This document shows, one piece after another, positions 5,738 to 5,902 of a stretch of DNA of 5,902 nucleotides. The translations under genes were made by a program, and so were the position numbers. The notes under the pieces were generated by a model that was not told where the DNA came from, searched no databases, and saw only the letters and a program-made list of their open reading frames with translations. How positions within the stretch are numbered: the stretch's first letter is position 1; each line of letters opens with the position of its first letter. Location: positions 1 to 5,902 of the forward strand of contig JANRJF010000213.1 of the NCBI GenBank assembly GCA_033764095.1, given 5' to 3'. Source of the DNA: JBDTMT01 sp033764095 (GTDB taxonomy: Bacteria > Desulfobacterota > Binatia > HRBIN30 > CADEER01).

Positions 5738-5902
5738 ATGAGGCGAACCTTGGCGGTCAGCACGCTGCTCGTACTGGTGAGCGGCGGCTGCAAGACGCAG
5801 CAGCCGTGGCGACCGACGGTCGACACCTTCGGCAGCTCGCGGGCGCAGTACGTCAATCGCGACATGGAGGAATGCCGGCAGCTGGCGTTCCAGGTGTCGG
5901 GC
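5738..5902 (+). CDS. Probable glycine-zipper-type lipoprotein, N-terminal part (runs off the right edge)
   Basis: Fifty-five codons are visible, starting MRRTLAVSTLLVLVSGGC. Residues 1-17 have a charged start and a hydrophobic core, and Cys18 is placed as a lipidation site. The lipobox is imperfect because Ser rather than Leu, Val or Ile stands at position -3 (SGG-C). After Cys18 the sequence continues with WRPTVDTFG and AQYVNRDMEECRQLAFQ. From memory, a pattern of P-x-VD followed by YxxDxxECRxLA is common just ahead of the Gly-rich zipper segment in small outer-membrane-associated glycine-zipper lipoproteins. The zipper itself would lie past the edge, so this assignment is provisional. It has its own strong ribosome site and is transcribed divergently from the membrane protein at 4150-5535. 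Confidence 0.65.
   Translation, partial: MRRTLAVSTLLVLVSGGCKTQQPWRPTVDTFGSSRAQYVNRDMEECRQLAFQVSG

Overview
The window is GC-rich DNA from a Gram-negative bacterium. The cell-envelope gene content supports this: a Tat-type signal peptide, a probable lipoprotein and a membrane-anchored extracytoplasmic protein. The N-terminal domain of the collagen-like protein and the dispersed palindromic repeats resemble what is seen in Deltaproteobacteria-like or other uncultured soil and sediment lineages. I cannot fix the phylum from the sequence alone.

Layout, left to right. (1) Minus strand, 785 down to the left edge: the N-terminal part of an exported collagen-like protein, with a twin-arginine signal, a small beta-rich domain and at least 40 uninterrupted Gly-X-Y triplets, part of them in 81-bp tandem repeats. 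(2) A 458-bp intergenic stretch (786-1243) holding a palindromic AT-rich island and a ~148-bp element with 28-bp inverted repeats; no gene is seen in it. (3) Plus strand, 1244-3958: valS, a complete valyl-tRNA synthetase whose linker between catalytic and anticodon-binding domains carries an in-frame palindromic repeat insertion. (4) A 191-bp convergent gap (3959-4149) with nested inverted repeats that reach both stop codons. (5) Minus strand, 5535-4150: an unrecognised single-pass membrane protein with His and Asn-Cys motifs reminiscent of permuted papain-like (LRAT or DUF4105-like) domains. (6) A divergent spacer (5536-5737) with a sigma70-like promoter and an 8-4-8 palindrome filling the gap between its boxes. 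(7) Plus strand, 5738 to the right edge: the start of a probable glycine-zipper-type lipoprotein.

The genes do not form an operon. valS is housekeeping, and the other three encode envelope or surface proteins on separate transcription units. Most of the window is ordinary. The points worth a second look are the repeat that has become protein inside ValRS, the operator-like palindrome in the divergent spacer, the possible cysteine hydrolase or transferase domain, and the Tat-targeted collagen-like protein.
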